DNA from: F-183 sp964627455
GTDB lineage: Bacteria > Acidobacteriota > Terriglobia > Bryobacterales > Bryobacteraceae
Length of the DNA stretch: 64,000 bases
Assembly (NCBI GenBank): GCA_964627455.1
Contig: CAZVKC010000007.1
Coordinates: 62,001 to 126,000, forward strand
Direction: 5' to 3'
Of the stretch, positions 8,600 through 16,924 are shown piece by piece; the first letter of the stretch is position 1; every line of letters starts with the position of its first letter. Made by a program: the position numbers and the translations under genes. The notes beneath the pieces were generated by a model. That model saw only the letters and a list, made by a program, of their open reading frames with translations, was not told the DNA's origin and did not search any database.

Positions 8600-10228
8600 A
8601 TGAAGTCCACTCTCGCTTTGATCCTGGCGTTCGTCCTGCCAGTTTCCCTTCTTGCGGAAGAAAAGGTCGACCTCAACGCAATCTACAAGATCAAGAACGA
8701 AGCCTTCGAAAACTCGAAGGTGATGGATCATCTGTTCTACCTCACCGACGTGTATGGTCCGCGTCTGACCAACTCGGCGAACCACAAAATGGCGGCCGAA
8801 TGGGCCGTAAAGAAGCTGCAGGAAATGGGCCTGAAGAGCGCCCGCCTCGAAAAGTGGGGTCCGTTCGGCAAGGGCTGGAACTACACGCACTTTGCAGCAC
8901 ACATGATTGAGCCGACCTACATGCCGATCATCGGCTTCCCGCAGGCGTGGACGCCCGGCACCAACGGCCCCGTGCAGGCGGAACCCGTACTGGTGAACAT
9001 CCGCGCGGAAGCGGACATGGAAAAGTACAAGGGCAAGCTGAAGGGCAAGATCGTGCTCGACATGCCGATCAAAGACCTGCAAATGGCAACGGCGCCGATG
9101 GCTCGCCGCTATACAGACGTCGATCTCAACCAGGAAATGTCCGCGCCGGATCCGAGCCGCCGCGGCATGTTCGGTGGGATGCCTCCGTCAGCGGTCGGCG
9201 CGCCGGGCACTCCGGCGGCCGGGGCTCCTGGCGAAATCTCGCCGATGGGCAGCTTCATGCAGATGCGCGCACTGCGGCAGAAGGTGAACAAGTTCTTCGC
9301 CGAAGAGGGTGTGGTCGCGGTGATGAACTATGGGGCGAAGGGTGACGGCGGCACGGTGTTTGCGACCTCTGGCGGATCCCGAAATGAGAAGGATCCGGTT
9401 CCGCCGCCAATGTTCACGGTCACGCCGGAGCACTACAACCGCATCGCTCGTCTGATTGAAAAGAAGGTCCCGGTGAAGATGGAAGTCAACATCAAGGCAG
9501 AATTCGTCGATGCCGTCGATGGCTTCAACGTGATCGCCGAGATCCCCGGCACGGACAAAGCCGACGAAATCGTGATGGTTGGCGCGCACCTCGATTCGTG
9601 GCACGGCGCGACGGGCGCGACGGACAACGCGGCCGGCTGTGCTTCGGCGCTCGAGGCGGTCCGCCTGCTGATGGCGTCCGGTTTGAAGCCGCGGCGTACG
9701 ATCCGCATCGCGCTCTGGGGCGGCGAAGAACAGGGCCTGCTCGGTTCGCGCGCCTACGTCAAGGAGCATTTCGCAGATCGCGAAACGATGAAGCTTACCG
9801 AACAACACGCGAAGTTCGCGGGCTACTTCAACCTCGACAACGGTACTGGCAAGATCCGCGGCGTGTACGCGCAGGGCAATGACATGATGAAACCGGTGTT
9901 CGACGCGTGGCTGAAGCCGTTGAACGACTTGGGCGCGACCGCCGTCACGAATCGCAACACGGGCGGCACGGACCACCAGTCGTTCGACGCCGTGGGACTC
10001 CCCGGCTTCCAGTTCATTCAGGATCCGATCGAGTACTCGACGCGCACGCACCACTCGAACATGGACGTGTACGACCACGTGCAGAAGGGCGACCTGATGC
10101 AGGCCGCGGCCGTGATCGCCTCGTTCGTGTACAACACGGCGAATCGCGATGAACTGCTGCCGCGCAAGCCGCTGCCGAAGCCGCGCCCTGCAGGCGCCGG
10201 CGGCCCGATGGGTGGTGGACCGTTCTGA
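8600..10228 (+). CDS. Exported M28-family zinc metallopeptidase, second of tandem pair
   Basis: 542 residues. Sec signal MKSTLALILAFVLPVSLLA; a protease-associated insert occupies the middle (residues ~130-290). The M28 zinc site is complete: H330 and D332 in AHLDSWHG, D342 in ATDNAAG, the E376-E377 pair in GGEEQGLLGS, D413 in FNLDNGTGK and H459 in GGTDHQSF. The tail is rich in Pro, Gly and Met (PRPAGAGGPMGGG). It follows its paralogue by 24 bp on the same strand, so they arose by tandem duplication and are probably co-transcribed. Likely a periplasmic or secreted aminopeptidase used in peptide scavenging. Confidence 0.95.
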   Translation: MKSTLALILAFVLPVSLLAEEKVDLNAIYKIKNEAFENSKVMDHLFYLTDVYGPRLTNSANHKMAAEWAVKKLQEMGLKSARLEKWGPFGKGWNYTHFAAHMIEPTYMPIIGFPQAWTPGTNGPVQAEPVLVNIRAEADMEKYKGKLKGKIVLDMPIKDLQMATAPMARRYTDVDLNQEMSAPDPSRRGMFGGMPPSAVGAPGTPAAGAPGEISPMGSFMQMRALRQKVNKFFAEEGVVAVMNYGAKGDGGTVFATSGGSRNEKDPVPPPMFTVTPEHYNRIARLIEKKVPVKMEVNIKAEFVDAVDGFNVIAEIPGTDKADEIVMVGAHLDSWHGATGATDNAAGCASALEAVRLLMASGLKPRRTIRIALWGGEEQGLLGSRAYVKEHFADRETMKLTEQHAKFAGYFNLDNGTGKIRGVYAQGNDMMKPVFDAWLKPLNDLGATAVTNRNTGGTDHQSFDAVGLPGFQFIQDPIEYSTRTHHSNMDVYDHVQKGDLMQAAAVIASFVYNTANRDELLPRKPLPKPRPAGAGGPMGGGPF

Positions 10229-10680
10229 TCGCATACCTGGGCCTTGGATCCAACATCGGAGATCGCGAGGCCCAACTCAACGCAGCGATCGCCGCAATGG
10301 ATGCGCATCCGGAGACGATGCGGGTCCTGCGGCGATCTTCTATTTACGAGACGGATCCGGTTGGCTATCTCGACCAGCCTTCGTTCCTGAATATGGTGGT
10401 GGCGGTCGAAACCTCCATGTCGCCACACGAACTGTTGGCGCGCCTGCTCGAGATCGAACAGGACCTGGGCCGCGTCCGCACGTTCCGTAACGCGCCGCGC
10501 ATCATCGACCTCGACATTCTGCTGTTTGGACCCGCCGTGTTCGAAGATCCCGAATTGCAGCTCCCGCATCCGCGCATGCTGGAGCGGCGCTTCGTCTTGG
10601 AACCCTTGCACGAGATCGCGCCGGATCTCGTGCATCCCGTCACGGGACGCACCATCGCGTCACACTACGCGGACTTGTAA
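10225..10680 (+). CDS. folK: 2-amino-4-hydroxy-6-hydroxymethyldihydropteridine pyrophosphokinase
   Basis: HPPK of folate synthesis. The conserved N-terminal strand IAYLGLGSNIGDR begins at 10228, followed by SSIYETDPVG, FLNMVV, and the signature with FRNAPRIIDLDILLFG and LPHPRMLERRFVLEPL. No ATG, GTG or TTG exists in frame between the upstream stop at 10150 and the GLGSN motif; the only near-start is CTG at 10225, which overlaps the TGA of the peptidase gene (CTGA) and has a GGTGG run upstream. The first ATG (10297) would delete the ATP-binding strand, so CTG is chosen. About 151 residues, normal for the family. The 3' end overlaps the convergent response-regulator gene by 16 bp. Confidence 0.88.
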   Translation: MIAYLGLGSNIGDREAQLNAAIAAMDAHPETMRVLRRSSIYETDPVGYLDQPSFLNMVVAVETSMSPHELLARLLEIEQDLGRVRTFRNAPRIIDLDILLFGPAVFEDPELQLPHPRMLERRFVLEPLHEIAPDLVHPVTGRTIASHYADL

Positions 10681-12017
10681 TCGATCCCCAACTGCTGGCA
10701 CTTCTTGTACAAATGGCTGCGTTCGAGCCCGAGAATCCGGGCTGTTTCCGTCATGCGATACGAATGCCGTTCGAGTTCCGCAAGCACGACAGACCGTTCA
10801 TAGGATTCAACGCGCTCGGCAAGCGTGCCGGCGAGTTCGGGAATCGCGCCTCCACCGGGGATCTGCGCCGGTAACGCGAGACGTACAGTCGACGCGTCGA
10901 CCTCCCTGTCGGCCAACAGCAGCAACCTCTCGACGACATTGCGCAGTTCGCGAACGTTGCCGGGCCAGGGATAGCGGTCCAACTCGGCGTATGCGTCTTC
11001 AACGAAAGGCAGGGGTCGCCATTCATTCTGGTGCGCGATCGAGGAAGCAAAGTGATTGGTGAGGATCCGAATGTCTTCACGGCGTTCGCGCAGCGGCGGC
11101 AGCACGATCGGAAAGACGTAGATGCGATGGTACAGATCCTCGCGGAACTGCCCTTTGCGCACGAGTTCATCCAGATTGCGATGCGTGGCGACAACAACGC
11201 GCACATCGACTTCGATCGTCCGGTCGCCGCCGATGCGTTCGATCTCTTTTTGCTCGAGAACCCGCAGCAATTTCGCCTGCATCACGGGCGGCATGTCGCC
11301 GATTTCGTCGAGGAAGAGCGTTCCGCCCTGCGCCTGTTCGAACTTTCCCAGATGGCGTGACGCAGCGCCGGTGAAGGATCCCTTCTCGTGCCCGAACAGT
11401 TCGGATTCGATGAGTTCCGCGGGCACAGCCGCGCAGTTGAGCGTCACGAATGGACCCTCACGGCGAGGACTCTTGTCGTGCACCGTGCGCGCGACGAGTT
11501 CCTTGCCGGTGCCGGTTTCGCCGAGGATACACACGCGAGTCTCAGACGCTGCAACGCGCTCGACTTTCGACATCACCGACTGCATGAGCGGCGACTGCCA
11601 CACCATCTCGTGACGCCCGACCTTGCGCTTCAACTGTTTGTTCTCGTGCTCGAGGCGCGACAACTTGACCACGTTGTCGACAGTCAGCAACAGCTTCTCA
11701 GTCGATAGGGGCTTTTCGAGAAAGTCCGCCGCGCCGAGGCGTGTGGATTTCACGGCCATCTCGACCGTCGCCTGCCCGGAGATCATCACCACCGGCGTCG
11801 ACACTCCCGCGGCGCGCAGTTCTTCAAGCAACTGGATGCCGTCTTTGCCCGGCATCACGACGTCCGACAGAATCAGGTCGAAGCGTTGGGCCCGAACCAG
11901 TTCGAGGGCGCGGTCCGCATAGTCGCACACAACGGCGTCATGCCCGGCGAGGCGGAACGCGCGCGCGAGCGACGCCAGCGTATTCGGATCATCATCCACG
12001 AGCAGCAGTTTGCTCAT
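10665..12017 (-). CDS. Sigma-54-dependent response regulator (NtrC/NtrX type)
   Basis: 450 residues in three domains. The receiver (1-~120) has the acidic pair D8-D9/D10, the phosphoacceptor D52 in LILSDVVMPG and the EKP lysine. The AAA+ domain (~140-370) has Walker A GETGTGKE, Walker B TLFLDEIGD and a sigma-54 contact loop reading GSFTGA instead of the more usual GAFTGA. A Fis-type helix-turn-helix ends the protein (TETARILGLERSHLYKK). It activates sigma-54 promoters when phosphorylated. The ATG at 12017 lies inside the kinase gene, which overlaps by 26 bp, so the kinase is its cognate partner. Confidence 0.95.
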   Translation of the reverse strand: MSKLLLVDDDPNTLASLARAFRLAGHDAVVCDYADRALELVRAQRFDLILSDVVMPGKDGIQLLEELRAAGVSTPVVMISGQATVEMAVKSTRLGAADFLEKPLSTEKLLLTVDNVVKLSRLEHENKQLKRKVGRHEMVWQSPLMQSVMSKVERVAASETRVCILGETGTGKELVARTVHDKSPRREGPFVTLNCAAVPAELIESELFGHEKGSFTGAASRHLGKFEQAQGGTLFLDEIGDMPPVMQAKLLRVLEQKEIERIGGDRTIEVDVRVVVATHRNLDELVRKGQFREDLYHRIYVFPIVLPPLRERREDIRILTNHFASSIAHQNEWRPLPFVEDAYAELDRYPWPGNVRELRNVVERLLLLADREVDASTVRLALPAQIPGGGAIPELAGTLAERVESYERSVVLAELERHSYRMTETARILGLERSHLYKKCQQLGIDYKSA

Positions 12018-13623
12018 ATCGGTTCAACTCCAATCGAAAGGTCGTGCCCTGCCCGGGCTGGCTTTCCACTGAGATCGCGCCCTTGTGGTCGCTGATGACG
12101 GACTGCACAATAGCAAGACCGAGTCCGGTGCCGTGCTGTTTCGTCGTGTAGTAGGGCGTAAACAGACGTTCGCATTCTTCTGCCGTGAGTCCCTTGCCAG
12201 TGTCGGAAACTTCGACGCAGACACGGCCGTTGCGTTCCTTCGTGCGGATCGTCACGACGCCGCCCTCGGGCAGCGCGTCCATCGCATTCAACGTCAGGTT
12301 ACGGATCGCGCGCTTCAGCTGATCGGGATCCGCGTGTGCCGCGGGCAGCGAAGTCGCCAGTTCGGTCTGCACCTGCACGGACTCGCTCATCTGCAAGCGA
12401 GTCAATTCACGAACCACTTCATTCACGTCAGTCGACTCGAAGCGCGGTGCGGGCATGCGCGCGAAATCCGAGAAGCGGCCGATGATCAACTTCAATTGGT
12501 CGAGTTCGGCGAGCAGCGTGCGGGTGCATTCTTCGAAGACTTCTTCGAATTGCTCCGGCTTCGTCTCGCGTACCTTACGCAGGTTTTCGATGGTGATTTG
12601 CAGCGGGAACAACGGATTCTTCAGTTCGTGAGCCAAGCGTCGCGCGATCTCGCGCCAAGCCGCGACTCGCTCAGCCTGCAACATGCGCCGTTTCTGATCC
12701 ACCAGTTGCTCGGTCATCAGATTGAAGTCACGCGCCAGCCGGCCGACTTCGTCGTTCGAACCAACCTCGGCGCGCGCTTGCCATTCGCCTTGCGCGACCG
12801 CTTGCACGCTTTCGGCAAGACGCTGCAAGGGACGGGTCACACGCAACGACGCCCACAAGCTGAGCAACGCTCCCAGCGCGACGCCCGCCGCGCCAACCCA
12901 CCATGCGGTAAGCCGGATGGTCGAGCGGATCTCCGCGAGTTCCTTCTGCGATTGACCAACGTAGATTGTGGCGAGTGTGCGTCCGTCGGGATCATGCAAC
13001 GGAATCGCAGTGACGGTCGAATCCGCGGCAATGGACTCACGCTTCCACGACACCTGCATGCCGTCCTGCGCGGCGAGCGCCTTCAGGAACTCGTCATCGA
13101 GCCGGAAGCCTCCGACAACCCAAACAAATGCAGCCGGGTCTGCTGTGGCTGTTCTGCGGACCGCGAAGATTCCCAGGGCGGGTCCTTCCGCGAGTTCCTC
13201 GAAATGCAGGAACGCTCCAACGCCCTGCCAGTCGCGCTGGCGGATCCATTCCTGCTTGTAGCCAAAGCGCGCCGGCCAGTGCGCGGAACTGATGATTGCC
13301 GTATCGGGCGCGAGCAGTTCGAGGAAGTTCAACCGCTGCTCGGACGCCAGTTGCTCGGCTTCGTTGACGAACGGGGCGAAGTCCGTTTGCCCGTTCATGC
13401 CGGCAACGGACTGCGACGCCGCAATCGATTTCACACGTTGCACGAGTTCTTCGCCGCGCCGCTCGAAATCCTTTCGAAACTGCGCCACGACGGCCGCCGC
13501 GCGACGTTTGTCCCGTTCTTCGAACGTGCGAGTGATCGTGGATGTGACCAGCCACGCGACGAGCCACACGCTGGCTGCGACGGTGAGCGTGATCGCAAGC
13601 AGCACTTTCCAGCGGATGCTCAT
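11992..13623 (-). CDS. Membrane sensor histidine kinase (NtrY-like, HAMP-containing)
   Basis: 543 residues. Transmembrane segments at ~7-29 and ~236-256 enclose a periplasmic sensor of about 200 residues. A HAMP domain follows (LRVTRPLQRLAESV), then a HisKA dimerisation helix with the phosphoacceptor H332 in RRLAHELKNPL, and an ATPase domain with N-box NLTLNAMDAL, G1 VSDTGKGL and G2 GTGLGLAI. It overlaps the response-regulator gene by 26 bp and starts in an ATGA overlap with the solute-binding-protein gene, so sensing may involve that exported protein. The NtrY label is by architecture only; the signal is unknown. Confidence 0.93.
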   Translation of the reverse strand: MSIRWKVLLAITLTVAASVWLVAWLVTSTITRTFEERDKRRAAAVVAQFRKDFERRGEELVQRVKSIAASQSVAGMNGQTDFAPFVNEAEQLASEQRLNFLELLAPDTAIISSAHWPARFGYKQEWIRQRDWQGVGAFLHFEELAEGPALGIFAVRRTATADPAAFVWVVGGFRLDDEFLKALAAQDGMQVSWKRESIAADSTVTAIPLHDPDGRTLATIYVGQSQKELAEIRSTIRLTAWWVGAAGVALGALLSLWASLRVTRPLQRLAESVQAVAQGEWQARAEVGSNDEVGRLARDFNLMTEQLVDQKRRMLQAERVAAWREIARRLAHELKNPLFPLQITIENLRKVRETKPEQFEEVFEECTRTLLAELDQLKLIIGRFSDFARMPAPRFESTDVNEVVRELTRLQMSESVQVQTELATSLPAAHADPDQLKRAIRNLTLNAMDALPEGGVVTIRTKERNGRVCVEVSDTGKGLTAEECERLFTPYYTTKQHGTGLGLAIVQSVISDHKGAISVESQPGQGTTFRLELNRYEQTAARG

Positions 13624-14720
13624 GAGTCCAGCCAGATGCTTTCGAGATGGATTTCGCTGGACCTGCCGTCATGAACGGCTTCCCATCCACGCACGCGCGA
13701 GTGGATCGCAAAGAGGCGCGGCACATGAACGAGCGGGATCCACTTGCGCTCGTCGATCGCGGCGCGCTCGGCTTCGTAGCTTGTGAAGGCCGGCGCAGTC
13801 GACGGTTCGCGAAAGATGTTGAGATCGCCCGCACCCGGCTTCACCTGCAACAGAATGCCCGCATCCCTCGCATTCACCGCGACACGGTCAGCGAGTTGGC
13901 GAACGAGCGTGTCTGCTGGTGGATATCCAAGCACGAGCGGCCCGGCCTTGTGCGATGCAGCGAGGGCACGAGCGCGAACGAGATCCTGCTGTGTGGGAAA
14001 AAGAAACGCATAGCCTGACGCCCATTGCGGCTGGAGTCCGCCGGCTGCTTCGCCGCGCCCCTGAAACAAAACTTTCACGATCGATTGACGATCGATCGCC
14101 AGGGAAAGCGCATCCCGCAGACCCGGCGTCTTCGACGCGTCAACGACCACAGTTTCCACGGGCGCAGTGGACCACAGGCGATGCGTATCCGTGCGCGGCC
14201 GGCGCGCGCCGGCGAGAGGCAGTTCCGCAACATCAGCGTCCTGCGGATTCGCGACAGACTCGATCGCATCGACGTAGGGACGCCGGTCCCAGTACAGATC
14301 GAACGCCTTCAAAGATGGGCGCGGACCTTCCACCCTTTCGAAAGCTCCGCATCGAAACGCAGGATCGGCAACTGAGAAGAGGTTGCCGAGCGGTTTGTCG
14401 GCCACAACCGTGAGATTCCAGTTGTTGACCGCATTGGCTGTCCACCCGGGCGCCGCCGCGCGAATGGCGTCGACGGCAACGTTGGCGTTGAGCGGCGTGT
14501 TGTCATGCAGGATCACGTAGGGCCGCAGCGCGATGCGCCATGTGCGTCGATCGGCATCCGGCGCGACATTCGACGCCAGGCGGCTCAGCGGCTCGCGATC
14601 CAACGACGGCAGCGCAGGGAAATATCGCAGGACACCGCCGTAGCGCGGCCGGGCTTGCAGCACCAAGGCCCCGCAGACGCTACTACTGAGAGCACGAAAC
14701 AGAAACGCGCGACGCTTCAT
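13620..14720 (-). CDS. Exported family-5 extracellular solute-binding-like protein
   Basis: 366 residues with a basic N-terminus and hydrophobic stretch (KRRAFLFRALSSSVCGALVLQ) that could be a Tat or Sec signal. Family-5 (peptide/nickel) binding-protein features are partly retained: RYGGVLRYF near the N-terminus, ALSLAIDRQSIVKVLFQGRG in the centre and a W-x-P-L-V-H C-terminal strand. It is about 150-200 residues shorter than ordinary family-5 proteins, and no permease or ATPase gene is near. It overlaps the kinase start (ATGA) and its own start lies 38 bp inside the preceding gene. The likely role is ligand sensing for the kinase rather than transport; this is inferred from context. Confidence 0.8.
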   Translation of the reverse strand: MKRRAFLFRALSSSVCGALVLQARPRYGGVLRYFPALPSLDREPLSRLASNVAPDADRRTWRIALRPYVILHDNTPLNANVAVDAIRAAAPGWTANAVNNWNLTVVADKPLGNLFSVADPAFRCGAFERVEGPRPSLKAFDLYWDRRPYVDAIESVANPQDADVAELPLAGARRPRTDTHRLWSTAPVETVVVDASKTPGLRDALSLAIDRQSIVKVLFQGRGEAAGGLQPQWASGYAFLFPTQQDLVRARALAASHKAGPLVLGYPPADTLVRQLADRVAVNARDAGILLQVKPGAGDLNIFREPSTAPAFTSYEAERAAIDERKWIPLVHVPRLFAIHSRVRGWEAVHDGRSSEIHLESIWLDS

Positions 14721-15684
14721 AGTTCCCCGTGGTGCGGTTGCGAACGATCACCGTCACCTCATCTTTCTTTTCACTCGGCCAGATCGCGGTCACCGGACCA
14801 TCCAGCACCAGAGGCACGGTAGTAGCGCGAACATTGCCAGCTGCATATTGGAACGCCTGCACCTGATCGCCTTCAAGACTCGCGATAACGTGGATCCCGC
14901 AACCGGAATCGACCGTCACGATCTCACTGCCCCAGCCTTCGAGCACACGCGCCGCGTCACCGGCGTTGGCATAAATCCTCGTACGCCCATCGGTCTCTGC
15001 CTGGAACAGGGCGCCGCCCGATTCGGCAGACGTGTAGTAACGTCCGCGGGCGCCTTCGAAATAATTGCGTCCAGCCACGATCCACGGCTCTTTCGCGATC
15101 GCACAACTCAGGCGCGCAAGCGGACCATTGCAGCGAACGCCCGGCAGCAACACGCGGACGTCACCGTTCGCAGCCGTATCGATGCGCCCACGCGGATCCC
15201 GCGGCATGGGGCGCGGAAGCGTCAACCCCGTGGTCCGCACATTGCGGCCGGTGATGCGCATCGGCTCGAGAACATACAAAGCATCGCCGGCCGACGCGAT
15301 GTCGAGGATCGGAGCCGGTTGTTCCCACAGCATCGTGCGCACCAGATGATATGGAGGCTTCTCGAGTTTCGCAGCGGGTTTCGGCCAGGACTCGATCCAT
15401 ACCCGGCCTTCCGAGATCTGTTGTGCGATCACCAGGTATCCCCGTGGATTCTCAGAAAACGTGACCTTCAATTCCAGCGCCCCGCCGGCGGGCTGGGCGT
15501 CGATCCCGGATTCGAGTGTTTTTCGCAGGCGCTCGATCTCTTCCGCCGGCATGGTCGAATAGTTCTGCCACAGCACCGCGAACGGCCCCTTCGGCAGACG
15601 CTGCGTCAGCCGCCGCACGGCGTCTTCCGCGTCTGATGCGGACAGCACCAGCGAGAAGGCGAACAAAAGGAGAAGCAAGCGCAT
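14683..15684 (-). CDS. Exported protein of unknown function
   Basis: 333 residues, ATG at 15684. A Sec signal peptide (MRLLLLLFAFSLVLSASDA) is followed by a short helical region and then many short beta strands with regularly spaced Gly and aromatic residues, compatible with a beta-propeller-like or repeat fold. Several cysteines occur (for example VRCNGPLARLSC and the C-terminal SVSCSQ). I recognise no family. It is the first member of a run of four overlapping genes ending in the sigma-54 regulator, overlapping the solute-binding-protein gene by 38 bp, so its expression is tied to that signalling system. Confidence 0.75.
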   Translation of the reverse strand: MRLLLLLFAFSLVLSASDAEDAVRRLTQRLPKGPFAVLWQNYSTMPAEEIERLRKTLESGIDAQPAGGALELKVTFSENPRGYLVIAQQISEGRVWIESWPKPAAKLEKPPYHLVRTMLWEQPAPILDIASAGDALYVLEPMRITGRNVRTTGLTLPRPMPRDPRGRIDTAANGDVRVLLPGVRCNGPLARLSCAIAKEPWIVAGRNYFEGARGRYYTSAESGGALFQAETDGRTRIYANAGDAARVLEGWGSEIVTVDSGCGIHVIASLEGDQVQAFQYAAGNVRATTVPLVLDGPVTAIWPSEKKDEVTVIVRNRTTGNYEASRVSVSCSQ

Positions 15685-15696
15685 GAGGAGTCACGC

Positions 15697-15801
15697 TTAG
15701 GATCGCACGCGAAACACCGCCCAGAAGAGGAGCTGCAACATCCCGCCGGCCATCGCCAGCCCGCAAACACAACCCAAAGCAAACAGCAGAATAGCAATCA
15801 T
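15697..15801 (-). CDS. Possible 34-residue membrane miniprotein
   Basis: Small open frame from ATG 15801 to TAA 15697. Nearly the whole product is one hydrophobic helix (AILLFALGCVCGLAMAGG then LLFWAVFRVRS) with positive residues at the C-terminus, as in single-pass membrane miniproteins. It ends 12 bp before the exported-protein gene on the same strand, so it could be the first gene of that operon. No convincing Shine-Dalgarno sequence precedes it, so it may instead be part of the leader. Confidence 0.35.
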   Translation of the reverse strand: MIAILLFALGCVCGLAMAGGMLQLLFWAVFRVRS

Positions 15802-15877
15802 TTTCGGGTGTTTGCCGTGCACTTGCGACACCATACGGCTAACTCATTGAGAATTCGACAACTCGACTTCGACTCGC

Positions 15878-15900
15878 GTGTCACGAGTGACACGACGTGT
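15878..15900. promoter_or_regulatory. Overlapping palindromes between operons (operator-like)
   Basis: GTGTCAC-GA-GTGACAC (15878-15893) is a perfect 7-bp palindrome with a 2-bp centre, and ACACG-A-CGTGT (15890-15900) overlaps it. The compact symmetry suits a dimeric regulator better than a terminator; no T-tract follows. It sits just after the oxidoreductase stop and about 80 bp upstream of the small ORF/two-component operon, so it may control that operon. Confidence 0.4.
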
Positions 15901-15904
15901 CTGT

Positions 15905-16924
15905 CTACCTGGTGAGACAGGGCTGGTTCGTCGCGGCCGACTCGTAACAGGCGAACACGGTTTTGACCGTTCGAAGGTAATCCTCGCCTTCGGACTCGCA
16001 CCGCGCACCAGTACTCAGGCATTCGACGAAATGACGCTGCATCGCGAGGATGCTGTCGCCCTTGTAGCCGGCCTGCGGCTTGTCGAACACGATCGGAGTG
16101 TCGTGCGCGTCGCCGTGGCGGCGCATCGCGAGGGCCCCTGTGTCGGTCATCGTGATGCGAGCGTCGCTGCCTTCGATCAACGCTTCGGCAAACGCAACAG
16201 GTGAGGGCGTCACGCCGGCGATGCGATTGGCGTCGATCACTCCGATAGCTCCGTTCGCGAACCGAAGGTGGATCTGCGCAGCGTCTTCACCGGCGATCAT
16301 CGGATTCAGACGTTGCGTGCGGCAGTAGACCTCCTCGATTTCGCCCATCAGGTAGCGGCAGGTATCGATGAAGTGAACGAGCGTCTCGTAGATCAACAAT
16401 CGCGGCATCGTCGCGAAGTAAGGTTGCGACGCATAGGGCGCGGGTCCGCGGCCATCACCGGTGCGCATACGGAAGCCGATGTAGTGCGGACTTCCGATGT
16501 CGTGCCGCCGGATCTCGCGATACCAGGGTTGCCATCGCCAGTTCTCGTGGACCAGTAGACGCACGCCGTGTTTGGTGCACACGTCGACCATCGCGATAGA
16601 GTCCTCGAGAGTCGGAGCCATTGGCTTTTGCGAGATGACGTGCATGCCGGCTTGGGCGGCAGAGACCGTGAGTGGAAGATGCGTGTCGGGCCGCGTTGCG
16701 ATGTCGACGAAATTGGGCTTCTCGCCGCCCAAAACCGCGAGCATCTCATCGAAGGTCGGGTATGTCTTCGGGATCGACCATCGCGAAGCGAATGCCTGCG
16801 CCCGCACAGGATCCGGTTCGACGAGCGCTTCGATCGTCGCGCGATCGCGCATCCGCTGCCAGGCGTCCATATGAAACGCCGCGAAGAAGCCTCCTCCGCA
16901 CAGGACGCCGCGTAACGGTTTCAC
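15905..16924 (-). CDS. Gfo/Idh/MocA-family oxidoreductase
   Basis: 339 residues. The N-terminal Rossmann fold carries GVLCGGGFFAAFH at ~6-18 and the EPD strand end. The conserved EKP of the family appears as QKPMAPT (~100-106), with Q replacing E. The C-terminal alpha/beta domain has the H-F-I-D-T segment with the catalytic-region histidine. Start is GTG at 16924, overlapping the stop of the sigma-factor gene as GTGA. No signal peptide, so a cytoplasmic NAD(P)-dependent sugar or inositol dehydrogenase; the substrate is not known. Coupling to an ECF sigma factor is unusual. Confidence 0.88.
   Translation of the reverse strand: MKPLRGVLCGGGFFAAFHMDAWQRMRDRATIEALVEPDPVRAQAFASRWSIPKTYPTFDEMLAVLGGEKPNFVDIATRPDTHLPLTVSAAQAGMHVISQKPMAPTLEDSIAMVDVCTKHGVRLLVHENWRWQPWYREIRRHDIGSPHYIGFRMRTGDGRGPAPYASQPYFATMPRLLIYETLVHFIDTCRYLMGEIEEVYCRTQRLNPMIAGEDAAQIHLRFANGAIGVIDANRIAGVTPSPVAFAEALIEGSDARITMTDTGALAMRRHGDAHDTPIVFDKPQAGYKGDSILAMQRHFVECLSTGARCESEGEDYLRTVKTVFACYESAATNQPCLTR

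Noticed and set aside
12085..13674. A 529-codon plus-strand frame opposite the histidine kinase
   Set aside because: Same effect: the minus strand carries all kinase motifs, and the plus product has no recognisable fold.
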